Of a stretch of DNA of 7,880 nt, positions 1 through 6,314 are shown piece after piece. Both the position numbers and the translations under genes were made by a program. Where the stretch lies: contig JAFGCA010000064.1 in the NCBI GenBank assembly GCA_016932895.1, positions 1 through 7,880 of the forward strand, written 5' to 3'. The DNA comes from Sedimentisphaerales bacterium. Lineage in GTDB: Bacteria > Planctomycetota > Phycisphaerae > Sedimentisphaerales > SG8-4. The notes under the pieces were generated by a model that made no database searches, was not told the origin of the DNA, and was given only the letters and a program-made list of their open reading frames with translations. Each line of letters starts with the position of its first letter. The first letter of the stretch is position 1.

Positions 1-4
1 AGCA

Positions 5-58
5 CTTACGTTCTCGGGAGGAAAAATCACGAAGGAGATTTTTCCTCCCTAAAGTAAG
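5..58. repeat. Long perfect inverted repeat (hairpin) in the leader of the symporter operon
   Basis: The arm GGGAGGAAAAATC at 16-28 is exactly complementary to GATTTTTCCTCCC at 37-49, giving a 13-bp perfect stem around an 8-base loop (29-36). An outer arm CTTAC (5-9) can also pair with GTAAG (54-58) across small internal loops, so the whole structure spans about 54 bases. No run of T follows the stem on either strand, so it is not a textbook intrinsic terminator. It could be a terminator of a gene lying before the window, an mRNA leader structure of the symporter operon, or a small dispersed repeat. The pairing is seen directly; the function is unknown. Confidence 0.8.
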
Positions 59-69
59 CCTAATCTCCA

Positions 70-79
70 TTTTGCAAAA
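70..79. promoter_or_regulatory. Candidate operator palindrome upstream of the symporter gene
   Basis: TTTTGCAAAA is a perfect 10-base palindrome lying between the leader hairpin and the ribosome binding site. Dyads of this size with a central GC are common for LacI- or GntR-type repressors, but the symmetry does not extend further and a 10-base palindrome in AT-rich sequence can occur by chance. No regulator gene lies in the window. I could not place a convincing -35/-10 pair in 50-103. Confidence 0.2.
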
Positions 80-93
80 GTTCAGTTCTAAAT

Positions 94-98
94 AGGAG
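94..98 (+). promoter_or_regulatory. Ribosome binding site of the symporter gene
   Basis: AGGAG sits 5 bases before the ATG at 104. It fixes that ATG as the start, and the encoded N-terminus (a short polar stretch, then a first membrane helix) is as expected for a symporter. Confidence 0.8.
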
Positions 99-103
99 AC
101 GCG

Positions 104-1330
104 ATGGACGTTGATTTTGCGAAGCTTGGATTCGACACGAACTTCGGTGTTCTCGATTGGTGTATCGTCGTGGGGTACCTGATTGCCATCGTCAGTATCG
201 GCGTGTACATCCGCAAGTACATCGCCAGCGCCACCGACTTCATGGTGGCCGGGCGCGGGCTGAAGACCTTCCTGGCCATCGCCACCATGATCGGAACGGA
301 ATTGGGCCTGGTGACGGTCATGTACTCGTCGCAGAAAGGGTTCACCGGCGGATTCGCAGCCTTTCACATCGCCTTCGCCGCCGCCCTTGTCACGCTCTTC
401 GTAGGCCTATCGGGGTTCATCGTGGTGCCGTTACGTCGCATGCAAGTCATGACCATCCCGGAGTTCTACGAGAAGCGCTTCGGTCGCGACGTCCGCATCC
501 TCGGCGGTATCATCCTGGCCCTCTCCGGTATCCTCAACATGGGTATGTTCCTCAAGGCCGGCTCGTTGTTTGTCACCGGCGTGACCGGCATGGCCTCTGA
601 GACCCATCTCAAGATCGTCATGACCGTGCTGCTCTGCCTGGTCCTATTGTACACCACGCTCGGTGGCATGGTTTCGGTGGCGATCCTCGACTACATCCAG
701 TTCGTCGTGCTGTCATTCAGTCTGATCTTTGCCAGTGTCATGTCGATCCGGTTCTTGGGCTGGAGTACGATCATTGACACGGTCACGCGGGAAATGGGGC
801 CCAGCGGTTTCAATCCGTTTGATGAGGCGGGCTTTGGCTGGTCGTACGTGTTGTGGATGTTCTTCATGGGACTGGTCAGTTGCGCCGTCTGGCAGACGGC
901 CGTGATCCGAGCCTGCTCGGCCAAGAGCACGGGAATCGTCCGGAGAATCTATACGCTTTCGTCCGTCGGTTTCCTGATTCGGTTTCTGATCCCGTATTTC
1001 TTCGGCATCTGCGCCCTGGTGTTCATCGCCAACAATACCGACCTGAAAGAAGTGTTCCTCTCGCCGGAAGGCAAGGCCGACTCGACTCTCACTCTGACCG
1101 CCATGCCGTTCTATCTGAGCCAGATTCTCCCGGCCGGCTTCCTCGGCATCATCTCCGCCGGGATGTTGGCGGCCTTTATGTCGACGCACGACAGCTACCT
1201 GCTGTGCTGGAGTTCCGTACTGACCCAGGACGTCGTGGCGCCTTGGTTTAAGAAAGATTTGTCCTCGAAGACGCGGCTGCTCCTGACGCGCATTTTCATC
1301 GTGGCCATCGGCCTCTTCATTCTCGTCTAG
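104..1330 (+). CDS. Sodium:solute symporter, N-terminal 408 residues, ended by an in-frame TAG
   Basis: This is the first three quarters of an SSS-family (PF00474) Na+-coupled transporter in the cytoplasmic membrane. Family marks include the first helix (about 18-36) followed by ATDFMVAGRGL (42-52), the TTLGGMVSVAILDYIQF stretch (184-200), and PAGFLGIISAGMLAAFMSTHDS (343-364). The serines and aspartate of that last segment lie where the family's second sodium site is found. Hydrophobic segments recur along the whole length. The frame stops at codon 409 (TAG, 1328-1330) inside a late membrane helix, yet continues open afterwards with matching symporter sequence to 1693. Without the TAG the protein would be about 529 residues, a normal SSS length. 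As it stands, roughly three C-terminal helices are lost. The substrate is unknown; the sugar-related neighbours suggest a sugar or sugar acid. Confidence 0.9.
   Translation: MDVDFAKLGFDTNFGVLDWCIVVGYLIAIVSIGVYIRKYIASATDFMVAGRGLKTFLAIATMIGTELGLVTVMYSSQKGFTGGFAAFHIAFAAALVTLFVGLSGFIVVPLRRMQVMTIPEFYEKRFGRDVRILGGIILALSGILNMGMFLKAGSLFVTGVTGMASETHLKIVMTVLLCLVLLYTTLGGMVSVAILDYIQFVVLSFSLIFASVMSIRFLGWSTIIDTVTREMGPSGFNPFDEAGFGWSYVLWMFFMGLVSCAVWQTAVIRACSAKSTGIVRRIYTLSSVGFLIRFLIPYFFGICALVFIANNTDLKEVFLSPEGKADSTLTLTAMPFYLSQILPAGFLGIISAGMLAAFMSTHDSYLLCWSSVLTQDVVAPWFKKDLSSKTRLLLTRIFIVAIGLFILV
1328..1330 (+). other. In-frame amber codon interrupting the symporter
   Basis: The frame reads CTC GTC TAG GGC CTG TGG, giving LV-stop-GLWYPL. 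A tryptophan codon (TGG) changed at one base would give TAG, and tryptophan would suit this helix end. No shift of frame is needed to continue. The minus-strand kinase in this window uses TAG as an ordinary terminator at a family-typical length, which argues against TAG being a sense codon in this genome. A point mutation or a base-call error in the assembly is the simplest reading. Confidence 0.85.
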
Positions 1331-1693
1331 GGCCTGTGGTATCCGCTGAGGCAGGACCTGTGGGACTATATGGCGATCTCCGGCGCCATTTACTCCATTG
1401 GAGGTTTTGCCTTGCTGGCGTTCGGGCTGTATTGGAAACGTGCCAGCCGCGTGGGAGCTTACCTGGCTTTGCTGTGCGGCTTCCTGGCCATTCTGGGCCT
1501 GTCGGCGATGCAGCGGTTGTGTGCGCCCGTGCTCAATCCGATCAAGGCATGGTTTAAGATTGAGGGTGATATTTCCAGCGCCGTCATCGGTCTCTTTGTC
1601 CTCTGTCTGGCCATCGTGCTGATGATCGTCGGTTCGTTATTGTTCCCGGATAAGAAGCAGTCTGCTTATCACACTGAGCGTGAGGATGCATAA
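1331..1693 (+). pseudogene. C-terminal remainder of the interrupted sodium:solute symporter
   Basis: The same reading frame as the upstream symporter continues here for 120 codons to a TAA at 1691-1693. It begins GLWYPLRQDLWDYMAISG and has about three further hydrophobic segments, including GGFALLAFGLYWKRASRVGA, which resembles the late helices of SSS transporters, and a final helix around VIGLFVLCLAIVLMIVGSLLF before a charged tail. An ATG at 1370 could in principle restart translation, but it has only a weak GGGA sequence before it, and it would yield a 107-residue fragment without the transport core. I therefore treat it as the broken end of the upstream gene, unless the TAG is an assembly error, in which case 104-1693 is one intact gene. 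Confidence 0.85.
1682..1685 (+). promoter_or_regulatory. Ribosome binding site that decides the start of the small membrane protein
   Basis: GAGG lies 9 bases before the ATG at 1695 and directly abuts the in-frame ATG at 1686, leaving no spacer for that one. This favours 1695 over the GTG at 1680 or the ATG at 1686. It lies inside the last codons of the symporter frame. Confidence 0.5.
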
Positions 1694-1694
1694 T

Positions 1695-1862
1695 ATGGAT
1701 TGGGTAAAGTTCTGGTCGTTCTTCTTCTTCCTGAGCCTGACACTCTTTGCCGCTCTGGCGGTCGTGGTGACGATAGGCGGCTTCTTCAATATCCGCTCGC
1801 TGTTCAAGAGTCTCAAGGAGCAAGCGGCCGCGTCGGAAGAAAGTAAGCCGTCGCAAGGATGA
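1695..1862 (+). CDS. Small single-span membrane protein next to the symporter
   Basis: This is a protein of 55 residues beginning MDWVKFWSFFFFLSLTLF. A single long hydrophobic stretch (about residues 5-32) is followed by a cytoplasmic-looking tail with FNIRSLFKSLKEQ and a polar end. The start at 1695 follows the symporter TAA by one base, and its TGA overlaps the next gene's ATG (ATGA at 1859-1862), so it is translated as part of the same run. Small one-helix proteins beside SSS transporters are often seen and are sometimes called symporter small accessory proteins. The order here fits that role, but binding to the symporter is inference. Starts at 1680 (GTG) or 1686 would add five or three residues. 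It has no recognisable enzyme motif. Confidence 0.7.
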   Translation: MDWVKFWSFFFFLSLTLFAALAVVVTIGGFFNIRSLFKSLKEQAAASEESKPSQG

Positions 1863-3034
1863 TGACGCGCCGCGAGAGGTTGATGGCTACCCTGCGGGGC
1901 GAGGGCGTCGACCGGCCCGCCGTCAATTTCTATGAGATCGGTGGCTTCGACATCGACGCCGACGACCCGGACGAGTTCAACGTCTACCACGATCCTTCGT
2001 GGCGGCCCCTCTTGCAGTTGGCCGAGGAACACAGCGACCTGATCCGGATGCGCAGCCCCGTGCGATCCCGGTCGTACGATCCGAAGGAGCCGTCACAGCA
2101 GCGGGACGCGGCCGATCGGCTCGAGGATGTCCGGCAAGTGCAGGAATACGTCGAAAACGGGTGTCGCTGCACGCGCGTGACATTGCGCGTGGGCGGTCGC
2201 ACGCTGACGTCCGCCACCCGGCGCAGTCCCGATCTCGATACGATCTGGACCACGGAGCACCTGCTAAAAGACGCGGACGATCTGAAGGCGTACCTGGAGC
2301 TGCCCGATGAATTCCTGGTCGAGACGGTTGACGTCACGCCGCTCGTCGAAGAGGACCGCCGGCTCGGCGACCGGGGAATCGTCATGGTGGATACGGAGGA
2401 CCCCATCTGCGCGGCGGCGTACCTCTTTGCCATGGAGGATTTCCTCGTCGTGGCCCTGACGGAACAGAAGCTGATGCATCGCCTGCTTGAGAAGCTCGCG
2501 GGCCCCATCTACAGACGTACGGAAGAGACGGCCCGCGCCTTTCCGGGCCACCTCTGGCGCATCTACGGCCCCGAGTACGCGACCGAGCCGTATCTGCCCC
2601 CGCACCTGTTTGCCGACTACGTAGTGCGGTACACGCAGCCCATGGTCCGGATGATCCGGCAGCACGGCGGTTTCGCGCGCATCCACTGTCACGGGCGCAT
2701 CCGCGCCGTCCTGGATTCTGTCGTCGGGATGGGCGCCGACGCCATCGATCCCGTCGAGCCGCCCCCGCATGGGGACGTCGAGCTCGCCGACGTGCGCCGT
2801 GATTATGGCAAAGACCTGGTTCTCTTCGGCAACATCGAGATTTGTGACATCGAAGCGATGGCCCCGGACCCCTTCGAACGGGTGGCGGCAAAGGCCCTCG
2901 CCGACGGAACGCAGGGACCGGGCCGAGGTTTCGTTCTCATGCCCTCCTCGGCTCCCATGGGCCGGAACATCTCGCCCAGGGTGATGGCGAATTACGAGAC
3001 CCTGGTCCGGTTGGCCACCGGCGTCAAGCCCTGA
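1859..3034 (+). CDS. Uroporphyrinogen decarboxylase-superfamily protein (MtaA/CmuA-like, not HemE)
   Basis: This 391-residue protein belongs to the UroD/MtaA fold family. It opens with the usual TRRERLMATLRGEGVDRP (residues 3-20). The barrel core follows, with a metal-site-like IHCHGRI (275-281), GADAIDPVEPPPHGD (292-306) and LFGNIEICD (322-330), and the C-terminus has GFVLMPSSAPMGRNISP (357-373). The haem-pathway enzyme's N-terminal arginine motif is absent, so HemE is unlikely. In MtaA-type methyltransferases zinc is held by His-x-Cys plus a later Cys. Here the first site reads H276-C277-H278 and the later segment has Ser/Ala rather than Cys, so methyl transfer is unproven. It overlaps the preceding gene by ATGA. 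A second ATG at 1862 is a possible alternative start. Related proteins are common in sugar loci of planctomycete-like bacteria, with unknown function. Confidence 0.85.
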   Translation: MMTRRERLMATLRGEGVDRPAVNFYEIGGFDIDADDPDEFNVYHDPSWRPLLQLAEEHSDLIRMRSPVRSRSYDPKEPSQQRDAADRLEDVRQVQEYVENGCRCTRVTLRVGGRTLTSATRRSPDLDTIWTTEHLLKDADDLKAYLELPDEFLVETVDVTPLVEEDRRLGDRGIVMVDTEDPICAAAYLFAMEDFLVVALTEQKLMHRLLEKLAGPIYRRTEETARAFPGHLWRIYGPEYATEPYLPPHLFADYVVRYTQPMVRMIRQHGGFARIHCHGRIRAVLDSVVGMGADAIDPVEPPPHGDVELADVRRDYGKDLVLFGNIEICDIEAMAPDPFERVAAKALADGTQGPGRGFVLMPSSAPMGRNISPRVMANYETLVRLATGVKP

Positions 3035-3051
3035 TACGTTGTGATGCACGG

Positions 3052-5127
3052 TTACCGGGTCTGCGATCGCGCTGCACCCGGTATGTCCGAAAGTGGCTTC
3101 GCGTCAAAGACAAGCACCTCGAACGGTTCCAGCTCGAACGTGTGTTTCCCTCCGGCCGCCAGGATCGTGATTTGCCTGGCATCGTCCGTCTTCCAGGGAC
3201 TTCTCAGCACGTAGATGCGAGCGGCGCCCGGAGGCAGCTCGAACGCCTGCCCGATGTCGAGGGCAATCGCGCCCGGCGTGTCCTTGGGATTGCGCAGCGC
3301 CAGGGTCGCCTTGCGGGCCGACCACGACGCCCAGCCGTAGACTTCGCCTTTCGCCGGATCGCCGCCGACCCAGTGCGTGTCCACGAGCACGTCCGCACGG
3401 TCGCGCGACCACCGCGCCGCCTCGGCCAGGGCGTCCCAGGCCTCCGCATCCAGCAGCGAGGGTGTGATGTAAAGCTCCTGGCAGTTCGTGCCGCTGGCGA
3501 AGAACGCTCGGATGTCCGCCACGAGGCCGTCGCGCTCCTTCGGCAGTCCGTGGTTGGCGAACATGACGCCTTGTGTCATCAGGGAGTTGATCGGGTACAG
3601 GGGCGCGCGTTGCACCACGTTGTGGTAGGTCTGGTTGTCCCGGTAGGTAACCTGCTGCTGGCGCTTGGAGCCCCAGCCGCTGGTGCTCCAGTCGGAGCCC
3701 GAGCGCCAGTTCGAGTCTCCGTGCCAGAGCCAGTAGGGGGACGGCCACGTTCCGGTCGTGACATTGATGAACAGGTCCGCTCTGGCCTCGCGCAGCTCGC
3801 CAATCAAACGCAAGAGGGCTTCCACGTCGCCGGCGAACTCGGCCGGCACACCGCTTGGCACGCCGCCCGAGCCGATCCCGTCGAACTTGAAGTAGTTCAG
3901 GTCATAGTCCCGGACCATGCCCACGCAGACGTCGCGAAATCGCTGGTAGTATCGCGGGCCGGCCAGCGAGAAGCCGGTTTTGTTCGTCTCGAAACCCTGC
4001 TCCCGGCCGTACTTCATTCTCTCTTGCTTGGCTTGCCCGTACCCTCCCCACGGGGACAGCCAAGCTCCCAACGACGAATCGTATCGTTCGGCTGCCCGCT
4101 GCAGGGAAGTGAATCCGTTGGGGAAGCCTTCGTGGAACCGCCAGAGCGACGCGGGATTATCCCAGCCATCGTCCGGGACGAACGAGTCCATGACCACGTT
4201 GCGCCTCTCGATCAGCTCCTTGCCGAACAGCTCGATCACTTCCCGGGCCGCCGGCTCCAGGATCTTCTCGGCTCCGTAGCCGATGTCGTACCAACTGTTG
4301 TAATGCAGGAACGGCCTATACGGCTGCACCCGTTCGCGCTCCACATAGTACAGGAAGCCTCGCCGGTGTTGCCCGTCGGGAACGACACCAATCACGGACC
4401 TGTAGGTTTCCGTCTCACGCGTTTTCAGGGCGTGGCTCCGGGGCAGGCTGCACCGCACGAGATTCTCGGCTTCGGCGATTTGGATCTTTGACAGGGGATG
4501 TTCGAACGCGAAGAACAGGTTGTTGGCCATCACGGGCGAGCCGTCCACCGTGCCGGCCGGTTGGGCCAGCGGCGTCGCTACTTCGACCAGAATGATCTCC
4601 TGCAGATCGACGGGTGTTTCCCCGGCCGTAAGCACGATCTGCTGTTGCGCGTAATTCGAGCCGTCGCGCAGCAGGACGCTCCAGTCGACCGCGAGATCCT
4701 CATCGGGCGCTGCCAATTGCATCCGGATTCGCCTGCCACCGGAGCGTTCGCCGAGGCGCAGCGATTCCCGAGCCGCTGTTATCTCTTCGATCTGCGGTTC
4801 CCGGACCACCTGGAAGTCGGAGGCCTTCAGTGTCCGTCCGCTGGCCAGGATAAGCTGAAAACACTCGGACTGTCGCAGGTCCAGGGCGTCGTGGGAAAGC
4901 TCATCCGTCACCGACTCAGGTCGAAGACGACCTCCGTCGACAGTCCATTTGCATGCGATCGCATCGTTGCTCAAGATTAGTTCAGCGTTTTGTATCGCGG
5001 CTTTCGCGCGTCCCGGCGGCGGACCGGGGAATGCAAGCTCCGCGCCGGCCCGTTGACCGCCGGCCCCAAGCAGGGAAAAGGCGATTCCGACATAAAGCCA
5101 ACGGTACGTGAGGACTTTCGCCACCAT
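3052..5127 (-). CDS. Secreted clan GH-D-like glycoside hydrolase (alpha-galactosidase / alpha-N-acetylgalactosaminidase type)
   Basis: This 691-residue protein begins with a signal peptide: MVAKVLTYR, then a hydrophobic core (LYVGIAFSLLGAG) and a likely cut after RAGA (about residue 29), so it should act outside the cytoplasm. A beta-rich N-terminal domain (about 40-270) precedes a barrel with HYNSWYDIGYG (275-285), SFVPDDGWDNP (315-325) and NYFKFDGIGSGG (411-422). In GH27/GH36-type enzymes the aspartate of K-x-D is the nucleophile, here D416. GDSNWRSGSDW (470-480) offers D479 as the acid/base. A small beta domain closes the protein. The ATG at 5127 has AAGGGA 5 bases upstream, while the GTG at 5142 has no such site. 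It is the last gene of the minus-strand group, 65 bases after the kinase. Related proteins are sometimes mislabelled enterotoxin. GH36-, GH101- or GH129-like families remain possible; the exact family and sugar are uncertain. Confidence 0.8.
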   Translation of the reverse strand: MVAKVLTYRWLYVGIAFSLLGAGGQRAGAELAFPGPPPGRAKAAIQNAELILSNDAIACKWTVDGGRLRPESVTDELSHDALDLRQSECFQLILASGRTLKASDFQVVREPQIEEITAARESLRLGERSGGRRIRMQLAAPDEDLAVDWSVLLRDGSNYAQQQIVLTAGETPVDLQEIILVEVATPLAQPAGTVDGSPVMANNLFFAFEHPLSKIQIAEAENLVRCSLPRSHALKTRETETYRSVIGVVPDGQHRRGFLYYVERERVQPYRPFLHYNSWYDIGYGAEKILEPAAREVIELFGKELIERRNVVMDSFVPDDGWDNPASLWRFHEGFPNGFTSLQRAAERYDSSLGAWLSPWGGYGQAKQERMKYGREQGFETNKTGFSLAGPRYYQRFRDVCVGMVRDYDLNYFKFDGIGSGGVPSGVPAEFAGDVEALLRLIGELREARADLFINVTTGTWPSPYWLWHGDSNWRSGSDWSTSGWGSKRQQQVTYRDNQTYHNVVQRAPLYPINSLMTQGVMFANHGLPKERDGLVADIRAFFASGTNCQELYITPSLLDAEAWDALAEAARWSRDRADVLVDTHWVGGDPAKGEVYGWASWSARKATLALRNPKDTPGAIALDIGQAFELPPGAARIYVLRSPWKTDDARQITILAAGGKHTFELEPFEVLVFDAKPLSDIPGAARSQTR
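3053..3083. terminator. Hairpin between the convergent operons, possible bidirectional terminator
   Basis: TACCGGGT at 3053-3060 pairs exactly with ACCCGGTA at 3076-3083 around a 15-base loop that itself contains the palindrome GCGATCGC. It lies 18 bases after the UroD-like stop and overlaps the last codons and stop of the minus-strand hydrolase. There is no T-run on either side, so termination is inferred from its place between two converging genes, not from a canonical shape. Confidence 0.35.
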
Positions 5128-5132
5128 GGTTG

Positions 5133-5138
5133 TCCCTT
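5133..5138 (-). promoter_or_regulatory. Ribosome binding site that decides the hydrolase start
   Basis: On the minus strand AAGGGA stands 5 bases before the ATG at 5127. The in-frame GTG at 5142 lies upstream of this site and has no purine-rich sequence before it, so the signal peptide most likely begins MVAKVL. Confidence 0.65.
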
Positions 5139-5192
5139 TCACATCGTGCGGGTATCAAGCTACTGCCGGCCGACGAGCCCCACCGCAACGGC

Positions 5193-6314
5193 CTACGCCG
5201 TCTCGGCAGAAAGGCTCTCAAACACCCGTTGAACGATTGCGTTCATGGCCTCTTCCCGTTCGATCATGCACTGGACCAGTTTCATCTGCGTGCGACAGCG
5301 ATCCAGATTGTGTCCTTCACGGTGCACCTTGTAGTAGGTATCGCCCGCGAGGTAATCCGTCAAGAACCGGATGAACTGCTCGTAGGTAATGAGCTTGCCG
5401 GCGAAGACGAGGTGCTGTTTCTCGGCAGGGGTGAGAAAGCCGGTTGTCTCCCGGGCGAAGCCGCGAACCAGGGCCTCAAACAGGGACAGGTCGATAGTTA
5501 CCTTCGACAGATCGCGCTCATCCTCTGCGGCCGAGCACACCGCCGTGCGGACCAGGTCTCCGAAGTCGTGGAGGGAGAAGCCCGGCATGACGGTGTCGAG
5601 ATCGATGACGCAGACGCCCCGGTCGGTGTGCTCGTCCAGCATCACGTTGTTGATTTTGGTGTCGTTATGCGCGACGCGGATCGGGATCACGCCGCGCCTA
5701 GCCAGATCGGGAAGGACGTCGCAGATCGAGGCGTTTTCGAGGAGAAAGTCGATCTCGCCCCCGGCATCCTTCGCGCGATTGTGCGCGTCGGCCGCGAGGA
5801 CGTCCCGGAAGACGTCGAGACGCCGAGGCGTGTTGTGAAAGTCCTTGATGGTCTCGTGCAGTGGCGGTTCGGGCAGGTCGAGCAGCATTCTCTGGAACCA
5901 GCCGAACATTCGCGCCGCTTCGCACGCCAGCTCGACAGATGCGAGCGTGTCATACGTCCGGGCGTTTTCGATGAAGTTGTAGACGCGCCAGAAGTTGCCG
6001 CCGGCGTCTCCGTAACACCCCGTGCCGTCGTGCGCGGCGATGACCGTCAACTGGCGCGGCGCCATATCCGGATCGCTGCTCAGCACCTTGGTGCGTATGT
6101 GCTTGGTGACACGCATGATGTTCGCCATCATCCGGAGAGGATCTTTGAAGACGGCGTGGTTGATCCTCTGGAGCACGTATCGAACCGGGGTCCCGCGGTC
6201 TTCGGTGGTTACGACGTAGGTGTCATTGATGTGCCCGCGCGTCACGGCTGCGATATCGGCCGGTCCGCCGCCGACGTGGAAATGTTTCAAGATGGCTGCA
6301 AAGTCGTGTTTCAC
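5193..6314 (-). CDS. nahK: N-acetylhexosamine 1-kinase-like anomeric sugar kinase (phosphotransferase, APH fold)
   Basis: This 373-residue cytoplasmic kinase resembles Bifidobacterium NahK along its length. NahK uses ATP to phosphorylate GlcNAc or GalNAc at C1. Matching elements are the nucleotide-loop GHINDTYVVTT (27-37), YVLQRINHAVFKDP (46-59), VYNFIE (111-116), DFHNTPRRL (158-166), the catalytic loop VAHNDTKINNVMLD (214-227) with D218, the metal-binding VIDLDTVMPG (236-245), DFGDLVR (250-256) and the late FLTDYLAGD (317-325). The start is a GTG that overlaps the TGA of the nucleotidyltransferase (GTGA, 6311-6314), implying coupled translation. A weak GGGG lies 6 bases before it. It stops with TAG, and a second in-frame TAG follows ten codons on. 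Homologues are sometimes annotated mucin desulfatase or plain phosphotransferase. The true substrate (GlcNAc, GalNAc, galactose or another) is not shown by the sequence. Confidence 0.85.
   Translation of the reverse strand: MKHDFAAILKHFHVGGGPADIAAVTRGHINDTYVVTTEDRGTPVRYVLQRINHAVFKDPLRMMANIMRVTKHIRTKVLSSDPDMAPRQLTVIAAHDGTGCYGDAGGNFWRVYNFIENARTYDTLASVELACEAARMFGWFQRMLLDLPEPPLHETIKDFHNTPRRLDVFRDVLAADAHNRAKDAGGEIDFLLENASICDVLPDLARRGVIPIRVAHNDTKINNVMLDEHTDRGVCVIDLDTVMPGFSLHDFGDLVRTAVCSAAEDERDLSKVTIDLSLFEALVRGFARETTGFLTPAEKQHLVFAGKLITYEQFIRFLTDYLAGDTYYKVHREGHNLDRCRTQMKLVQCMIEREEAMNAIVQRVFESLSAETA

Noticed and set aside
1328..1330. Pyrrolysine or other recoding of TAG in the symporter
   Set aside because: The site is a hydrophobic helix end in a transporter, no pyl genes are in view, and the kinase uses TAG as a normal stop. 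Mutation or sequencing error is simpler.
2264..3049. Minus-strand open frame of 261 codons opposite the UroD-like gene
   Set aside because: It is antisense to a clear UroD-superfamily protein, with no recognisable motif or ribosome binding site.
3142..4491. Long plus-strand open frame of 449 codons opposite the hydrolase gene
   Set aside because: It is a shadow created by GC-rich codon use. The minus strand gives a signal peptide and glycosidase motifs, while this frame is arginine-, proline- and valine-rich with no recognisable domain.
5128..5192. Possible terminator or promoter between the kinase and the hydrolase
   Set aside because: Only small pairings (for example GCCGGC) are present, with no T-run and no convincing -35/-10 pair; the gap is consistent with one operon.
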